A DNA stretch of 64,000 bases from Parvularcula sp964219355 (GCA_964219355.1 CAXPOZ010000001.1:682001-746000); one strand, 5' to 3'. Counted from the stretch's first letter, positions 15,506 to 24,023 are shown. Numbers and translations are program-made. Notes: generated by a model not told the origin, from the letters alone.

Positions 15506-17262
15506 GTCGCCTTCCCCGACCGGACATTTCGCGGGACGGGGAGGCCTTACGCTCGAACCAGTTCGGCGATATTTATTATCAGGAGGCAGACGGCCTCGCT
15601 GAGACACGGCACGTCTTCCTTGACGGCAATGATCTGCGCGAGCGGTTTGCCCGGCATTCCGGCACTCGCCCGTTTATCATCGGGGAGTTGGGCTTTGGCA
15701 CAGGGCTGAACCTGCTAGCAGCGGCGCATCTTTTTGAGGAAGCGGCACCAAAGGGTGCTCGGCTTCATTTCTGGTCTGCCGAAGGCTTTCCGCTGGACCC
15801 GGAAGAATTGGGCGGAATCCTCTCCGCCATCACAACGCGCTGGCCGGAACTGGGCGATTGGGCTGAGCGGCTGGCACGCGCCTATCCCCGCCCCCGGCCC
15901 GGTCAGGTGCAGATCGATCTGACGGACCGTGTTCGATTGACCTTCGGTTTCGGTCCGGCGACGGAGGTTCTGGGGGAGACAGATTTTCACGCTGATGCGT
16001 GGTTCCTTGACGGCTTTTCCCCCGCCCAGAACCCGGAGATGTGGTCAGAAGACCTGCTCCATCTTGTCGCCACACATACTAAGCCCAGCGGCAGCTTTGC
16101 GACCTTCACGGTCGCGGGCGCCGTCCGCCGGGGGCTGGAAGCGGCAAGCTTCACCCTTGCCCGGCGGCAGGGCTTCGGCCGCAAGCGAGAGATGCTGACC
16201 GGCCGGATGCCGGGAGATGAGACTTCAGCGGCACCACAAATCCGGAAGCTGACGATTATCGGCGCAGGGATCGCCGGCGCTTGCGCGGCATTCGAGGCGC
16301 GGCGGGCCGGGCTGGATGTCGAGATTATTGATCGGGAGGGCCCCGGTGCCGGGGCCTCCGGCAACCCGGCTGGGCTGTTGATGCCGCGGCTTGAGGCGCA
16401 GGATAATCCGGCGGCCCGGTTCTATCGCGACGCGTTTCTCTTTGCCCGGCGGTTTTATGGTGATCACACCCCCGATGCGCTTTTGGCTTTTGGAGGGGCG
16501 ATGCAGGGCGAGCCCGACCGCTATCGCCGTGTGCTCGATACCGGATTATGGCCAGACGACGAGCTGCTTCTGGAAAGAGGACAGCTTCAGGCGGATTCCG
16601 CCGCCCTACTTTCCCCTCAAGATGCCATCGCTGCACTGATCGAAGGGTGTGCCTTCCGTCAGGGGCAGGTAGAGGCCATTGATCAGTCCAGTGAGCATAT
16701 CACGCTCACCCTCAGAGACGGCACTGTCGAGAGCGATGCAGTGCTAGTCTCCGCAGGGCCTTGCTCAGCTAAACTTGCCGGGGTCGAACAAGACATGTCC
16801 GCGTCTCGTGGGCAGGTCGATGTCTTTGACGGCCCCACCCCGCCCTACATCCTGACCGAGGGCACCTATATCGCGCCACTCGGCAACCAGCTGATTGCCG
16901 GGGCAACATATGATCCAGCGCAGGCTGAAGACGTGCCCGAACCCGATGAAGCAAGCTCCGCTGCTAACCGGGTTGCTGCCGAAGCACTGCTTCATAGAGC
17001 GGCCGGAAATTGGATCTCAGCGCGCGCATCCTTGCGCGCCACGACGCGAGACCGTCATCCTATTGCAGGAGAGCTTGAAGAGAGCGGGCGAGCATTTGCC
17101 CTGACGGGGCTCGGATCTCGCGGGCTTGTCACAGCTCCAATCCTGGCCCGGCACTTGATTGCCCGTATGACCGGAGACGTCTCGCCCCTGCCTCTGCCCA
17201 TTTCATGCTACGTTGCTCCCGGACGATTTGCGGAACGTCGCCGCCGGCGCGGACAGAGCTGA
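15502..17262 (+). CDS. mnmC: bifunctional tRNA mnm5s2U34 methyltransferase / FAD oxidoreductase
   Basis: 586 residues from the ATG that overlaps the previous stop (ATGA). The N-terminal methyltransferase (MnmD) carries the SAM motif GELGFGTGLNLL (61-72) and DAWFLDGFSPAQNPEMW (166-181). The C-terminal half is an FAD oxidoreductase with dinucleotide motif IIGAGIAGACAA (from 252), GASGNPAGLLMPRL and RASLRATTRDRHP. Together they turn cmnm5s2U at the wobble position of certain tRNAs into mnm5s2U. Translational coupling to a lytic transglycosylase has no obvious functional logic. Ends before a bidirectional terminator at 17298-17327. Confidence 0.92.
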   Translation: MSRLPRPDISRDGEALRSNQFGDIYYQEADGLAETRHVFLDGNDLRERFARHSGTRPFIIGELGFGTGLNLLAAAHLFEEAAPKGARLHFWSAEGFPLDPEELGGILSAITTRWPELGDWAERLARAYPRPRPGQVQIDLTDRVRLTFGFGPATEVLGETDFHADAWFLDGFSPAQNPEMWSEDLLHLVATHTKPSGSFATFTVAGAVRRGLEAASFTLARRQGFGRKREMLTGRMPGDETSAAPQIRKLTIIGAGIAGACAAFEARRAGLDVEIIDREGPGAGASGNPAGLLMPRLEAQDNPAARFYRDAFLFARRFYGDHTPDALLAFGGAMQGEPDRYRRVLDTGLWPDDELLLERGQLQADSAALLSPQDAIAALIEGCAFRQGQVEAIDQSSEHITLTLRDGTVESDAVLVSAGPCSAKLAGVEQDMSASRGQVDVFDGPTPPYILTEGTYIAPLGNQLIAGATYDPAQAEDVPEPDEASSAANRVAAEALLHRAAGNWISARASLRATTRDRHPIAGELEESGRAFALTGLGSRGLVTAPILARHLIARMTGDVSPLPLPISCYVAPGRFAERRRRRGQS

Positions 17263-17297
17263 GACGCAATTCCCCGTAAACAGACCTCGGACATAAA

Positions 17298-17327
17298 AAA
17301 ACACCGGCTCAACTGAACCGGTGTTTT
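17298..17327. terminator. bidirectional rho-independent terminator between mnmC and the TPR gene
   Basis: AAAACACCGG and CCGGTGTTTT form a perfect 10-base stem, extended after one mismatch by TC/GA, so that A-rich and T-rich tracts lie on both sides. It sits between the ends of two convergent genes and can serve each strand. Confidence 0.88.
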
Positions 17328-17353
17328 CAATTCTTGGATTGAAGAAAAGCAGA

Positions 17354-18922
17354 TCAGCCAGCGTCGGTGGCTTCCTCTTCATCTGCAGCTTCACCTTCTT
17401 CTTCGGTTGCAGCGGCTTCTTCTTCATCGCTAGCAGCGTTCGGATCAAGCGGGCGACCCTGCTCATCTGTCCGAGCGATCAGCGCACGACATTCAGAGAC
17501 ATCTGATTCGTTCACAGCACCACCGAGGTCGGCCAGATCAACGAGTGAGTCACAACGATCACGTTCACGTTGCAGACGTTCCTGGCGCTGGATGCGTTCG
17601 ATTTCCGCCTGCTGACGAAGTGTCCGCTCGTAAGCGTCGATATAGGCAATCCAGCCTTGAGCCGAGTTCCGCGAACGCGGGCTGTTCAGCGCACGCTCAA
17701 AGGCACGGCGTGCACGGCGGCGGCCATCGGCAGAGTCCGGATCGAGCTGGAAGTAGGCGTTGCCGAGAAGCAGGTTGATATCCCCGCGGTCCTGTGCGGA
17801 CAGCCCGCCCCGCTCGAGCGCTTCGTTCAGGGCACGGATGCCTTCTTCGAAGCGTTCACTGGCCATGTAGCTCTGACCGAGGCGGTAGTAGAGCTCACCC
17901 GACGGTGAGATCCGCGCCGCAGCAGAAAGGGCTTCAATCGCCTTGTCCTGCTCACGAGACATGGACCAGAGCTGAGAAAGAAGAGTGAGATTATCGAGGT
18001 CACGCTTAACGGCACCAGCCGCCATTTCCTCTTCGATCAGCTTGGCCCCGCGATAGGGGTTGTCGAGCGAAGAATAGTACTGCGCGAGGGCGATGATCTT
18101 GTCCTCATCAGTGATGAGACCGGCATTATAGGCAGCTTCAAGTGTCGCGAGCGCGTCCTTGCGGCGGCCAGCTGCATCGTAAGAACCTGAAAGCTGGGCC
18201 CAGTAGCCTTCCTCATTCGGGAAGCGCTCCACCATCTCTTCGAGGAGACGGCCGCGTTCAGCATTCAGTTGGAGTTCGGAGTAAATCAGGTTGAGAAGAT
18301 CGTAGCTCTTCTTCTCTTTTTTCTCGTCATATTGCAGCGCGCGCTCCGCAGGACGGCGGGCTTTCTGGTAATTGCCTTGCGAAACATAGGCAGCAGCAAG
18401 GATGTACCAGGCATTGGTATCTTCGACATTGCCCTCTTCAGCGAGGTACAGCTCCATAAAGCGGATCGCATCAGCGTAGCGTTCCTGCGTGAAATAGAGC
18501 TGAGCAACATAATACCGGATCTGTTTCAGGCGATCGAAAGGCAGCTCATCAAGCTGGAGGATGCGCTCGAAATCGCGAAGAGCAGCGGCATAATTTTCCT
18601 GCTGCGCGTAGATACCAGCACGAAGTTCCAGAGAAGTTGATTCGTCGAACTTGCTGAGGCCGTCGCGGCTCAACAGGCGGTTCAGCGAATCCATCGCTTT
18701 GGCGTAGTTCGGCGGCTCGGAGTTAATGTCGTTGAAGACTTCCTGCAGGACACGAGCTGTCGAGGTCGACAGGCTCAGCCGTGCCCGGCGGCGTTCTTCC
18801 TCCGGCGTCTGATTACTTTGGGCCGTGGCGGCATTAGCTGTCGAAGCAAACGGCGTTGCTCCAGGCAGAGCCCCCATTCCGACCAGGGCCATAATCGCAG
18901 CGGCAGACAGATGTTTACGCAT
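17354..18922 (-). CDS. TPR protein of the Ton operon
   Basis: 522 residues from the ATG ending at 18922, chosen because a signal peptide (MRKHLSAAAIMALVGMGALP...ANA) follows; the frame runs 20 codons further upstream without one. Tetratricopeptide-like helical pairs fill about 60-470 (for example YAAALRDFERILQLDELPFD, GNYQKARRPAERALQYDEK, SERFEEGIRALNEALERGG), and the C-terminus is a strongly acidic tail of Glu and Ala. Predicted periplasmic. TPR genes end the TonB2-type clusters of Vibrio and many Gram-negatives, where they are thought to help the complex or its receptors. Last gene of the operon starting at 23392, followed by the terminator at 17298. Confidence 0.82.
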   Translation of the reverse strand: MRKHLSAAAIMALVGMGALPGATPFASTANAATAQSNQTPEEERRRARLSLSTSTARVLQEVFNDINSEPPNYAKAMDSLNRLLSRDGLSKFDESTSLELRAGIYAQQENYAAALRDFERILQLDELPFDRLKQIRYYVAQLYFTQERYADAIRFMELYLAEEGNVEDTNAWYILAAAYVSQGNYQKARRPAERALQYDEKKEKKSYDLLNLIYSELQLNAERGRLLEEMVERFPNEEGYWAQLSGSYDAAGRRKDALATLEAAYNAGLITDEDKIIALAQYYSSLDNPYRGAKLIEEEMAAGAVKRDLDNLTLLSQLWSMSREQDKAIEALSAAARISPSGELYYRLGQSYMASERFEEGIRALNEALERGGLSAQDRGDINLLLGNAYFQLDPDSADGRRRARRAFERALNSPRSRNSAQGWIAYIDAYERTLRQQAEIERIQRQERLQRERDRCDSLVDLADLGGAVNESDVSECRALIARTDEQGRPLDPNAASDEEEAAATEEEGEAADEEEATDAG

Positions 18923-19093
18923 GCTGTTCAGTCTCTTCGTCAGACGCGGGTAGGCACCTAAAAATCGGTCACCGTCCGCCAAAATCCCTATTTGTCGCTA
19001 CCGCCGGATCTCCGCCGGTAACCGGGAGGGGACACGCTCATCGCATCCCTCCCCTTTTTGCTTGCTGGCCAACCAGACAGGCTGGCCAAACCC

Positions 19094-19708
19094 TTAGCCT
19101 TCGCCGCCCACCTGGAATTCGATGGTGGTGCGAACGCCGAACCGCGGCTCCGGACTGCCGTCCACGATTTTCGGGTTATATTTCCAGCGTTGGGCAGAGC
19201 GGATAGCAGCCCGCTCATAACAACGGTCCGTGGAGCCGACGACGCGGACGTTGGCCACCTGGCCTTCTGGCGTCACGTCGAACTCAAGCACAACCCGCTC
19301 AGTCTTTTGTTCGTCGGACCGGATGCAGCGCTGGAAGTCAGACAGCTGCGGCGGGATCCGAACGATCGGCTGGGCGTCGCGGTCCGGGTTAAAACCAGAG
19401 CCGATATCGACATTGGCCTCGAAAGTCGGGGCAACAGCCTGAACCCCATCCACCTGCGGCTGGAAGTTCTGTTGGTTGATAGCCGGCGGCGGGGGCGGCG
19501 GCTGGTCAAGAGCCGGACGCTCGAACACCTTCTGGTTCCGAACTTCAGAGTCCGTAAGGTTCCGCTGGAAGTTGATGTTGATGTCATCGCTTTCTTCAAC
19601 TTCCGGCAGCTGGTCCACGCGAACGAGACCATACATCAGCAGGAAGAGGAAGACTGTCACCACGGCGGCGACAGGAAGACCGAGAACACTACGAAAGATC
19701 GATGCCAT
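19094..19708 (-). CDS. tonB: TonB energy transducer
   Basis: 204 residues. One N-terminal transmembrane helix (about 10-29, LPVAAVVTVFLFLLMYGLV), a short proline stretch (70-75) and a C-terminal TonB domain (about 118-201: DFQRCIRSDEQKTERVV, VTPEGQVANVRVVGSTD, CYERAAIRSAQRWKYNP). It carries proton-motive-force energy from ExbB/ExbD to outer-membrane receptors. The proline-rich linker is much shorter than in E. coli TonB, and the canonical membrane His is not seen, both features of TonB2-like proteins. Located between the second exbD and the TPR gene. Its C-terminal domain is shared by the secreted protein at 12066. Confidence 0.92.
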   Translation of the reverse strand: MASIFRSVLGLPVAAVVTVFLFLLMYGLVRVDQLPEVEESDDININFQRNLTDSEVRNQKVFERPALDQPPPPPPAINQQNFQPQVDGVQAVAPTFEANVDIGSGFNPDRDAQPIVRIPPQLSDFQRCIRSDEQKTERVVLEFDVTPEGQVANVRVVGSTDRCYERAAIRSAQRWKYNPKIVDGSPEPRFGVRTTIEFQVGGEG

Positions 19709-19722
19709 GTCGTGTGCCCCCG

Positions 19723-20133
19723 TCAGATTTTTTCAGTGGAGACCGCGACATCATCGATGCCCGCGTCCTTCACTTCGTTGAGTACTTCGATGAGCGTTTC
19801 AGAACGCGAAGCGACATCGGCCTGAACGACCGCGCTGCCTTTCGGCGTTTCCTTACGCAACTCGCGGATCGCATAGCTCAGCTCACTGAGTTCGACCTGC
19901 TCGTTATTGATGAAGATCTCGTCTTCCGCCGAGATGGCAACAAGAATGGAGACTTTCTTCTGTGCTTCCTGAAGTTCCACTTTCGGGCGCTCGGGATCGA
20001 TCCCCGGTTCCTTGATGAAGGTGGACGTCACGATGAAGAAGATCAGCATGATGAACACGATGTCGAGAAGCGGCGTCACGTTGACGTCATCTTCGTCACC
20101 ACCGGCCGGCGCTCTAAGCGGTCGTCTAGCCAT
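19723..20133 (-). CDS. exbD: ExbD/TolR-family protein (second copy)
   Basis: 136 residues with one transmembrane helix (about 22-42, PLLDIVFIMLIFFIVTSTF). The membrane aspartate that handles protons is Asp25 in TPLLDIVFIML. The periplasmic part follows the standard ExbD pattern (EIFINNEQVELSELSYAIREL, GSAVVQADVASRSETLIEVL). It forms the proton-driven stator with ExbB. Fifteen bases separate it from tonB. It differs enough from the neighbouring ExbD (20223-20651) to be an old duplication, possibly forming a heterodimer. Confidence 0.93.
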   Translation of the reverse strand: MARRPLRAPAGGDEDDVNVTPLLDIVFIMLIFFIVTSTFIKEPGIDPERPKVELQEAQKKVSILVAISAEDEIFINNEQVELSELSYAIRELRKETPKGSAVVQADVASRSETLIEVLNEVKDAGIDDVAVSTEKI

Positions 20134-20154
20134 CGGTCTCTTCCGTCTTTCCTA

Positions 20155-20212
20155 TGGCCGGGAGCCGGCCAAACTTTACTTTCCAAATTGGGGAGCGCCG
20201 CATGGTGGGCGC
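20155..20212 (-). other. two hairpins between the exbD genes
   Basis: The gap of 89 bases between the two exbD genes is longer than the others in this operon and holds two inverted repeats: TGGCCGG/CCGGCCA with a 3-base loop (20155-20171) and GCGCC/GGCGC (20195-20212). Neither is followed by a T-run on the minus strand, so they are more likely RNA-processing or stability elements than terminators. Confidence 0.35.
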
Positions 20213-20222
20213 CCGCCCGATC

Positions 20223-20651
20223 TTAGTTGCCGCTCGCCAGAGTGAGCGTGATCTGCGAATTCCGGACAGTTTCATCCGGGGCCGCCTGGCGTGCCTGGTC
20301 GAGCACGGTGATCGTCGTTCCGGTCCGGGCGTCAGGCGTCGCATTGACGATCACGACACCTTTGGGCTCTTTCGCGAGGAACTGTTCGACCACTGAAGTC
20401 ACTGACCGGGGATCAACCTGACGGATGTCATCCACTCGGATGAAACCATCAGCCTGGACCGTCAGCAGCATGCTGGGCGGTGGATCTTCCGGCTCATCCT
20501 GGCTGTCCGGCGGAAGGTTCGGATCGAACCCGTCTTCGTAAACGAAGGTCGCCGTCACGATGAAGAAGATCAGCATGATGAAGACGATATCAAGCAGGGG
20601 CGTCACATTGACGTCAGCCGCCTCGTCTCCTGTTCTTCTGCGTCTCGCCAT
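20223..20651 (-). CDS. exbD: ExbD/TolR-family protein (first copy)
   Basis: 142 residues. Begins MARRRRTGDEAADVNVTPLLD, with the membrane helix from about 20 to 40 and the functional Asp in LLDIVFIMLIFFIVTATF. The periplasmic part has DGFIRVDDIRQVDPRSVTSV and VVIVNATPDARTGTTITVLD, the usual ExbD layout of a charged linker and a C-terminal alpha-beta domain. Works with the ExbB-like proteins as the proton channel that powers TonB. The 4-base gap from the exbB stop shows a shared transcript. Confidence 0.93.
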   Translation of the reverse strand: MARRRRTGDEAADVNVTPLLDIVFIMLIFFIVTATFVYEDGFDPNLPPDSQDEPEDPPPSMLLTVQADGFIRVDDIRQVDPRSVTSVVEQFLAKEPKGVVIVNATPDARTGTTITVLDQARQAAPDETVRNSQITLTLASGN

Positions 20652-20655
20652 GAAC

Positions 20656-21189
20656 TTATCCGATCACAATGTTGTGGGTGGCATCGCGCACTTCGCGCTG
20701 GGCCATGCCCTCAATGATATTGGCCATCACGATACCGGACAGCGAAGCGACGAGGCCCGCCATGGTCGGGATGGTTGCCTTGGTGATCCCGCCCGCCATC
20801 AGGCGCGCATTGGATGAACCCGTCGAAGCCATCACATCGAACACCTCGACCATGCCCGTCACTGTGCCCAGAAGGCCCAGCAGCGGCAGGATCGCGATAA
20901 GGCCCTTGATCACGCCAAGATTGGACATGGTCGTCTGACCTACTTCCGAGATCGACTTTTCGCGGATCGCAAAAGCATACCAGGACGTCTTATCCGACCG
21001 GGCTTCCCAGGACTTCTCTGCGCGTTTGCGCACAGAAGACCCACCCGTGACGAAGAACAGGACCCGTTCGAGGACCAGCAGCCACATCACGAACGTCACC
21101 GCCATGATGACGACCAGAACGTTGCCGCCCGCGGCGAAGAACGCTTGGAGATTATCCAGAGCGTTCGCAGGGTTGAATACGTCCAGCAT
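20656..21189 (-). CDS. exbB: ExbB/TolQ-family proton channel protein
   Basis: 177 residues, the short form of ExbB. Three hydrophobic segments are visible (about 20-42, 95-120, 140-165), with the characteristic GLIAILPLLGLLGTVTGMVEVF and ATIPTMAGLVASLSGIVMANI around the conserved Thr and Gly residues that line the channel. It forms the pentameric core around ExbD in the inner membrane. It is preceded by a longer MotA/TolQ relative, as in TonB2 clusters. Confidence 0.93.
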   Translation of the reverse strand: MLDVFNPANALDNLQAFFAAGGNVLVVIMAVTFVMWLLVLERVLFFVTGGSSVRKRAEKSWEARSDKTSWYAFAIREKSISEVGQTTMSNLGVIKGLIAILPLLGLLGTVTGMVEVFDVMASTGSSNARLMAGGITKATIPTMAGLVASLSGIVMANIIEGMAQREVRDATHNIVIG

Positions 21190-21215
21190 AGGACAGTCTC
21201 CCTTCGCCTAAGCGC

Positions 21216-22589
21216 TTACGACCGGCTCTCAGCCTGCTCCGCAATCATGCCAGCAGCCTGCTCTTCGAGGGTCTGGACCACCGATTTGGAGAAGCCTGAC
21301 GCAAAAGCGTGCAGCAGCAGGAGCGGGATAGCTGCGATAAGACCAAGCACCGTGGTGACGAGCGCCTGAGAAATACCGCCGGCCATGATCTTCGGATCGC
21401 CTGTACCGAACAGAGTGATCTGCTGGAAGGTGATGATCATGCCGACAACCGTACCCAGAAGGCCGAGCAGCGGTGCGATAGCCGCGAAGACTTTCACGAG
21501 GTTCAGACCACGCTCGAGTTTCGGGATTTCGCGAAGAACTGCATCGTCCAGCTTGAGGGCCAGCGTTTCGGCATCCGCATTCGGATTGCTTTCATATGCC
21601 ATCATGACACGGCCGAGCGGGTTACCACGCGACGGCGACTTGCGGCGTACCTGACCCTTCACGGCCGAATTGGTCATGAACAGGGTGAAGAGCTTGAGAA
21701 GACCGATCACGACACCGACCGCGAAGACGATCGCGATGACCTTACCAACAAGACCACCTTGGTTGAACCGCTCCTGAAGGTCAGGGCTGTCAACGTAGAG
21801 ATCGAGAAGCTGACCGGAGGTCGGGTCAATCGTGCCGGCCGTGTAGCCGTCACCGCTGTAAGAAGCGACGCTGCGAGCGTTCGATGTCGCGTCTTTGACA
21901 TTCGGCTGTTTTTTCAGCTCGGTCAGGCGCGGCACAGCGTTTTCTGCGTCTTTCATGGTGTAGTATTCACCACCGGAGAAGGCGACGAACGGCCCGATAC
22001 GGGTCACTTCAGCGGTATCGCTCTCACCTTTGGTATTCCAGACAGTCGCGTTGAATTTCGAAACTTTCGACTGGCCGATCATTTCTTCCATATGCGTTTC
22101 GTAGATGAAGATAAGCTCATCCACGGAAGGCAGGGTCTTGGCTTCCGCCGTCTTGCGGAGGATCGCCGAGCGGCCCGGATACTCAGCCGAGATCACAGAG
22201 CCGTCGAGCTGGGCAGCGAGGTCAGCAGCAGCCGAACGAGCAGCACCGAAGAGCTCGCCGAACTCGCCCTGCTGGGCTTCCAGTTCAGTTTGCAGCTCAC
22301 GGATACGGTCGTCATTCGCGCGGAACTCAGCTTCGATACGGTCCGATTCAGCTTCGGCTGCATTCACCTGGCCACGGACCTGGTTGAGGCGAGCTTGCTG
22401 CTGGTTACGTTCCGCAAGGAAGCGCTGCTCGCGCTCGCGGTTTTCCTGAGCAGCCTGACGGCGCTCTTCCCGGGCCTGACGCAGAATGTCGTCAAGCGAG
22501 ATGTCTTGAGCAGAGGCGATACCGCCCGTCGCAGCGATGACGGCTGCAGCTGCAAGAATGCCGGATTTCATGGTCTTGAACATGGTCAT
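21216..22589 (-). CDS. long MotA/TolQ/ExbB-family protein with periplasmic coiled coil (TtpC-like)
   Basis: 457 residues from the ATG ending at 22589 (ATG ending 22583 is close; AGAAGGG is 10 bases upstream). After a signal-like start there is a long coiled coil, rich in Gln, Arg and Glu (about 25-115: REERRQAAQENREREQRFL), a beta region (about 150-265), then three membrane helices with KVFAAIAPLLGLLGTVVGMI and GGISQALVTTVLGLIAAIPLLLL, the MotA/TolQ/ExbB core. Proteins of this shape (TtpC) are required in Vibrio TonB2 systems. It probably bridges the ExbB/ExbD stator to TonB or the outer membrane. Lies between DUF3450 and exbB. Confidence 0.87.
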   Translation of the reverse strand: MTMFKTMKSGILAAAAVIAATGGIASAQDISLDDILRQAREERRQAAQENREREQRFLAERNQQQARLNQVRGQVNAAEAESDRIEAEFRANDDRIRELQTELEAQQGEFGELFGAARSAAADLAAQLDGSVISAEYPGRSAILRKTAEAKTLPSVDELIFIYETHMEEMIGQSKVSKFNATVWNTKGESDTAEVTRIGPFVAFSGGEYYTMKDAENAVPRLTELKKQPNVKDATSNARSVASYSGDGYTAGTIDPTSGQLLDLYVDSPDLQERFNQGGLVGKVIAIVFAVGVVIGLLKLFTLFMTNSAVKGQVRRKSPSRGNPLGRVMMAYESNPNADAETLALKLDDAVLREIPKLERGLNLVKVFAAIAPLLGLLGTVVGMIITFQQITLFGTGDPKIMAGGISQALVTTVLGLIAAIPLLLLHAFASGFSKSVVQTLEEQAAGMIAEQAESRS

Positions 22590-22615
22590 TTCTTTCAAAC
22601 CCTTCTCTCAGCCGC

Positions 22616-23392
22616 TTACTGGCCCGACGTAGCGTCAACTGGCGCGGACACAGGAATGATCATGAGATCAGGCGGAAGTTGTTCTTTTGCGATACGCATG
22701 CCGGTGACGACATCGTCAAGGAAGCCGCGGTCGAGGTCGACGAAGTCGCCGACTGAACGATCGTAGATCCGCAGAACGCTGTCATCGGCTGTCTTGTAGA
22801 TCAGCGCGAGACGGCCAATGCGCAGATACTCGACTTTGAGCTCTTCGCCATTGTTGTCGACGACGCCTTCATAGGAGTCGAGTGTCCGGCCATATTCGTT
22901 CTCGATCTGGAAGGCTTCCATGATCAGATTGTAGCGAGAGGCCGCTGTCTGAGTGGAGTCAGCCATGACGTTCCGCAGGCGGGCGATCCGGGCTGCGCGC
23001 TCTTCTTCAAGGAAGGGCATGTCAGCTTCGACGAAAGCCGCAAGGTCTTCCATCATGTCATCGAGAAGCGGCTGCGTTGCACGCTGCAGGCCTTCGATGT
23101 TTTCCACGTCCTGCTGGAGGCCCTGGATTTCAAGAAGCTGGTTCTCAACCTCACGCTGGCGGCTGGCATTAAAGCGCCGCAGCAGGTCACGCTGTTTCTG
23201 GGCTGCGCGGAAGTCGCCGAGCAGTTCCGCAGCCTGATCATCGAGTTCCTCGACGCGCTGCTGGGAAGCTGCACCTTCGTCCACCGCAGCGCGGCTTTCA
23301 TCAAGCGCCGCGCGGAATTGCGCAGAAGCTGGCGAGGTCATCGCCAGCGTCATCAGGGCCGCAGACCCCAGAAAAGCAAGTTTTCTCATCAT
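22616..23392 (-). CDS. DUF3450 protein, first gene of the Ton operon
   Basis: 258 residues. A signal peptide (MMRKLAFLGSAALMTLAMTSPASA) is followed by a coiled coil (about 30-115, AASQQRVEELDDQAAELLGD and onwards) and a C-terminal region (YLRIGRLALIYKTADDSVLR, DLDRGFLDDVVTGMRIA) typical of DUF3450. This family always accompanies TonB2-type genes and is exported to the periplasm, but its molecular job is not established. It heads the minus-strand set DUF3450, TtpC-like, exbB, exbD, exbD, tonB, TPR. Two palindromes lie in the 500-base gap upstream. Confidence 0.85.
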   Translation of the reverse strand: MMRKLAFLGSAALMTLAMTSPASAQFRAALDESRAAVDEGAASQQRVEELDDQAAELLGDFRAAQKQRDLLRRFNASRQREVENQLLEIQGLQQDVENIEGLQRATQPLLDDMMEDLAAFVEADMPFLEEERAARIARLRNVMADSTQTAASRYNLIMEAFQIENEYGRTLDSYEGVVDNNGEELKVEYLRIGRLALIYKTADDSVLRIYDRSVGDFVDLDRGFLDDVVTGMRIAKEQLPPDLMIIPVSAPVDATSGQ

Positions 23393-23656
23393 TTGCTCAC
23401 CTACCGGATGTTTCCGTTTAACTGGCCAGACCTGGCCGTCCTCTGGTTAAGGGCGGAGGTTCCGCCAGAAAATTCGAAAGGCCCGATTAACTCAGACCTC
23501 GACCGAACGCGTCAGATCACGTCCCGTTCCGTCACCCCTCAAAGTGGCCGGGACCCCTCCCCGACCTATTCGCGATGATTGGTTAAAATCCTGCAAAAAG
23601 CAATGCCCCGACACGCACACGCGCACGCCGTCGATGCCCGGAGATCACCAACTCAC

Positions 23657-23669
23657 TGATACGATATCA
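23657..23669. promoter_or_regulatory. short palindrome in the Ton operon upstream region
   Basis: TGATA and TATCA arms around CGA, 265 bases upstream of the first Ton gene. The half-sites equal those of the Zur-like palindrome at 12933-12949, but the spacer is three bases instead of one, so the same regulator is not implied. Confidence 0.25.
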
Positions 23670-23700
23670 CAGGAAAGGCCCAGACCCGTCAACCGATTAA

Positions 23701-23717
23701 ATTCAAACTGTTTGAAT
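23701..23717. promoter_or_regulatory. 17-base palindrome upstream of the Ton operon
   Basis: ATTCAAAC and GTTTGAAT around one T: a perfect 8-base inverted repeat, about 310 bases before the DUF3450 start. No T-run makes it a good terminator, so an operator is more likely. It does not match the Fur or Irr consensus as I know them. Confidence 0.35.
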
Positions 23718-23762
23718 CCGTCCTCGGAAGGTCTCTAAATCCTTGCAAAACAATAGAAAATC

Positions 23763-23784
23763 AATTCTCGGTTCGGCGAGAATT
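23763..23784 (-). terminator. likely terminator downstream of tRNA-Gln
   Basis: AATTCTCG and CGAGAATT arms with a 6-base loop; on the minus strand the stem is followed by GATTTTCTATTGTTTTG, a T-rich tract. It lies about 120 bases beyond the tRNA 3' end, so the primary transcript would carry a trailer. Confidence 0.5.
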
Positions 23785-23906
23785 CGCCAAAATAAACACA
23801 CGCATTTTCATTGTTGCAGTGCACACATTCCCCTTCCGCGAGCACAGACAAGACTTGATTAGTCGCAAAAAATTCATGCTTCAGTTGAGAATATTTTGGG
23901 AAGGAC

Positions 23907-23981
<75 letters not shown>

Positions 23982-23994
23982 TCAGGAGAGCGGG

Positions 23995-24023
23995 TCTATA
24001 TCCAAGGCTGTTAGGGAGCGCAA
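23995..24023 (-). promoter_or_regulatory. promoter of tRNA-Gln
   Basis: On the minus strand, TTGCGC (24023-24018), a 17-base spacer, then TATAGA (24000-23995), 14 bases before the first tRNA base. Spacing and hexamers fit a housekeeping sigma-70 promoter. Confidence 0.65.

Larger units (their letters stand above)
23393..23906. other. 514-base gap without a gene, upstream of the Ton operon
   Basis: Holds the promoter region of the minus-strand Ton operon and the 3' side of tRNA-Gln. I see a 17-base palindrome at 23701-23717, a shorter one at 23657-23669, and a hairpin at 23763-23784. Short reading frames here have poor start contexts and codon use, and I would not call any of them. The right part (23700-23900) is clearly AT-rich. 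Confidence 0.6.

Noticed and set aside
19024..19059. Hairpin with T-run between tonB and the TPR gene
   Set aside because: The T-run is on the plus strand, opposite to the operon, and the loop is long; it is not a terminator for these genes.
21309..22766. Plus-strand open frame of 485 codons opposite the TtpC-like gene
   Set aside because: Mirror of biased codon use in an ExbB-family gene with certain motifs; the antisense product has no motif.
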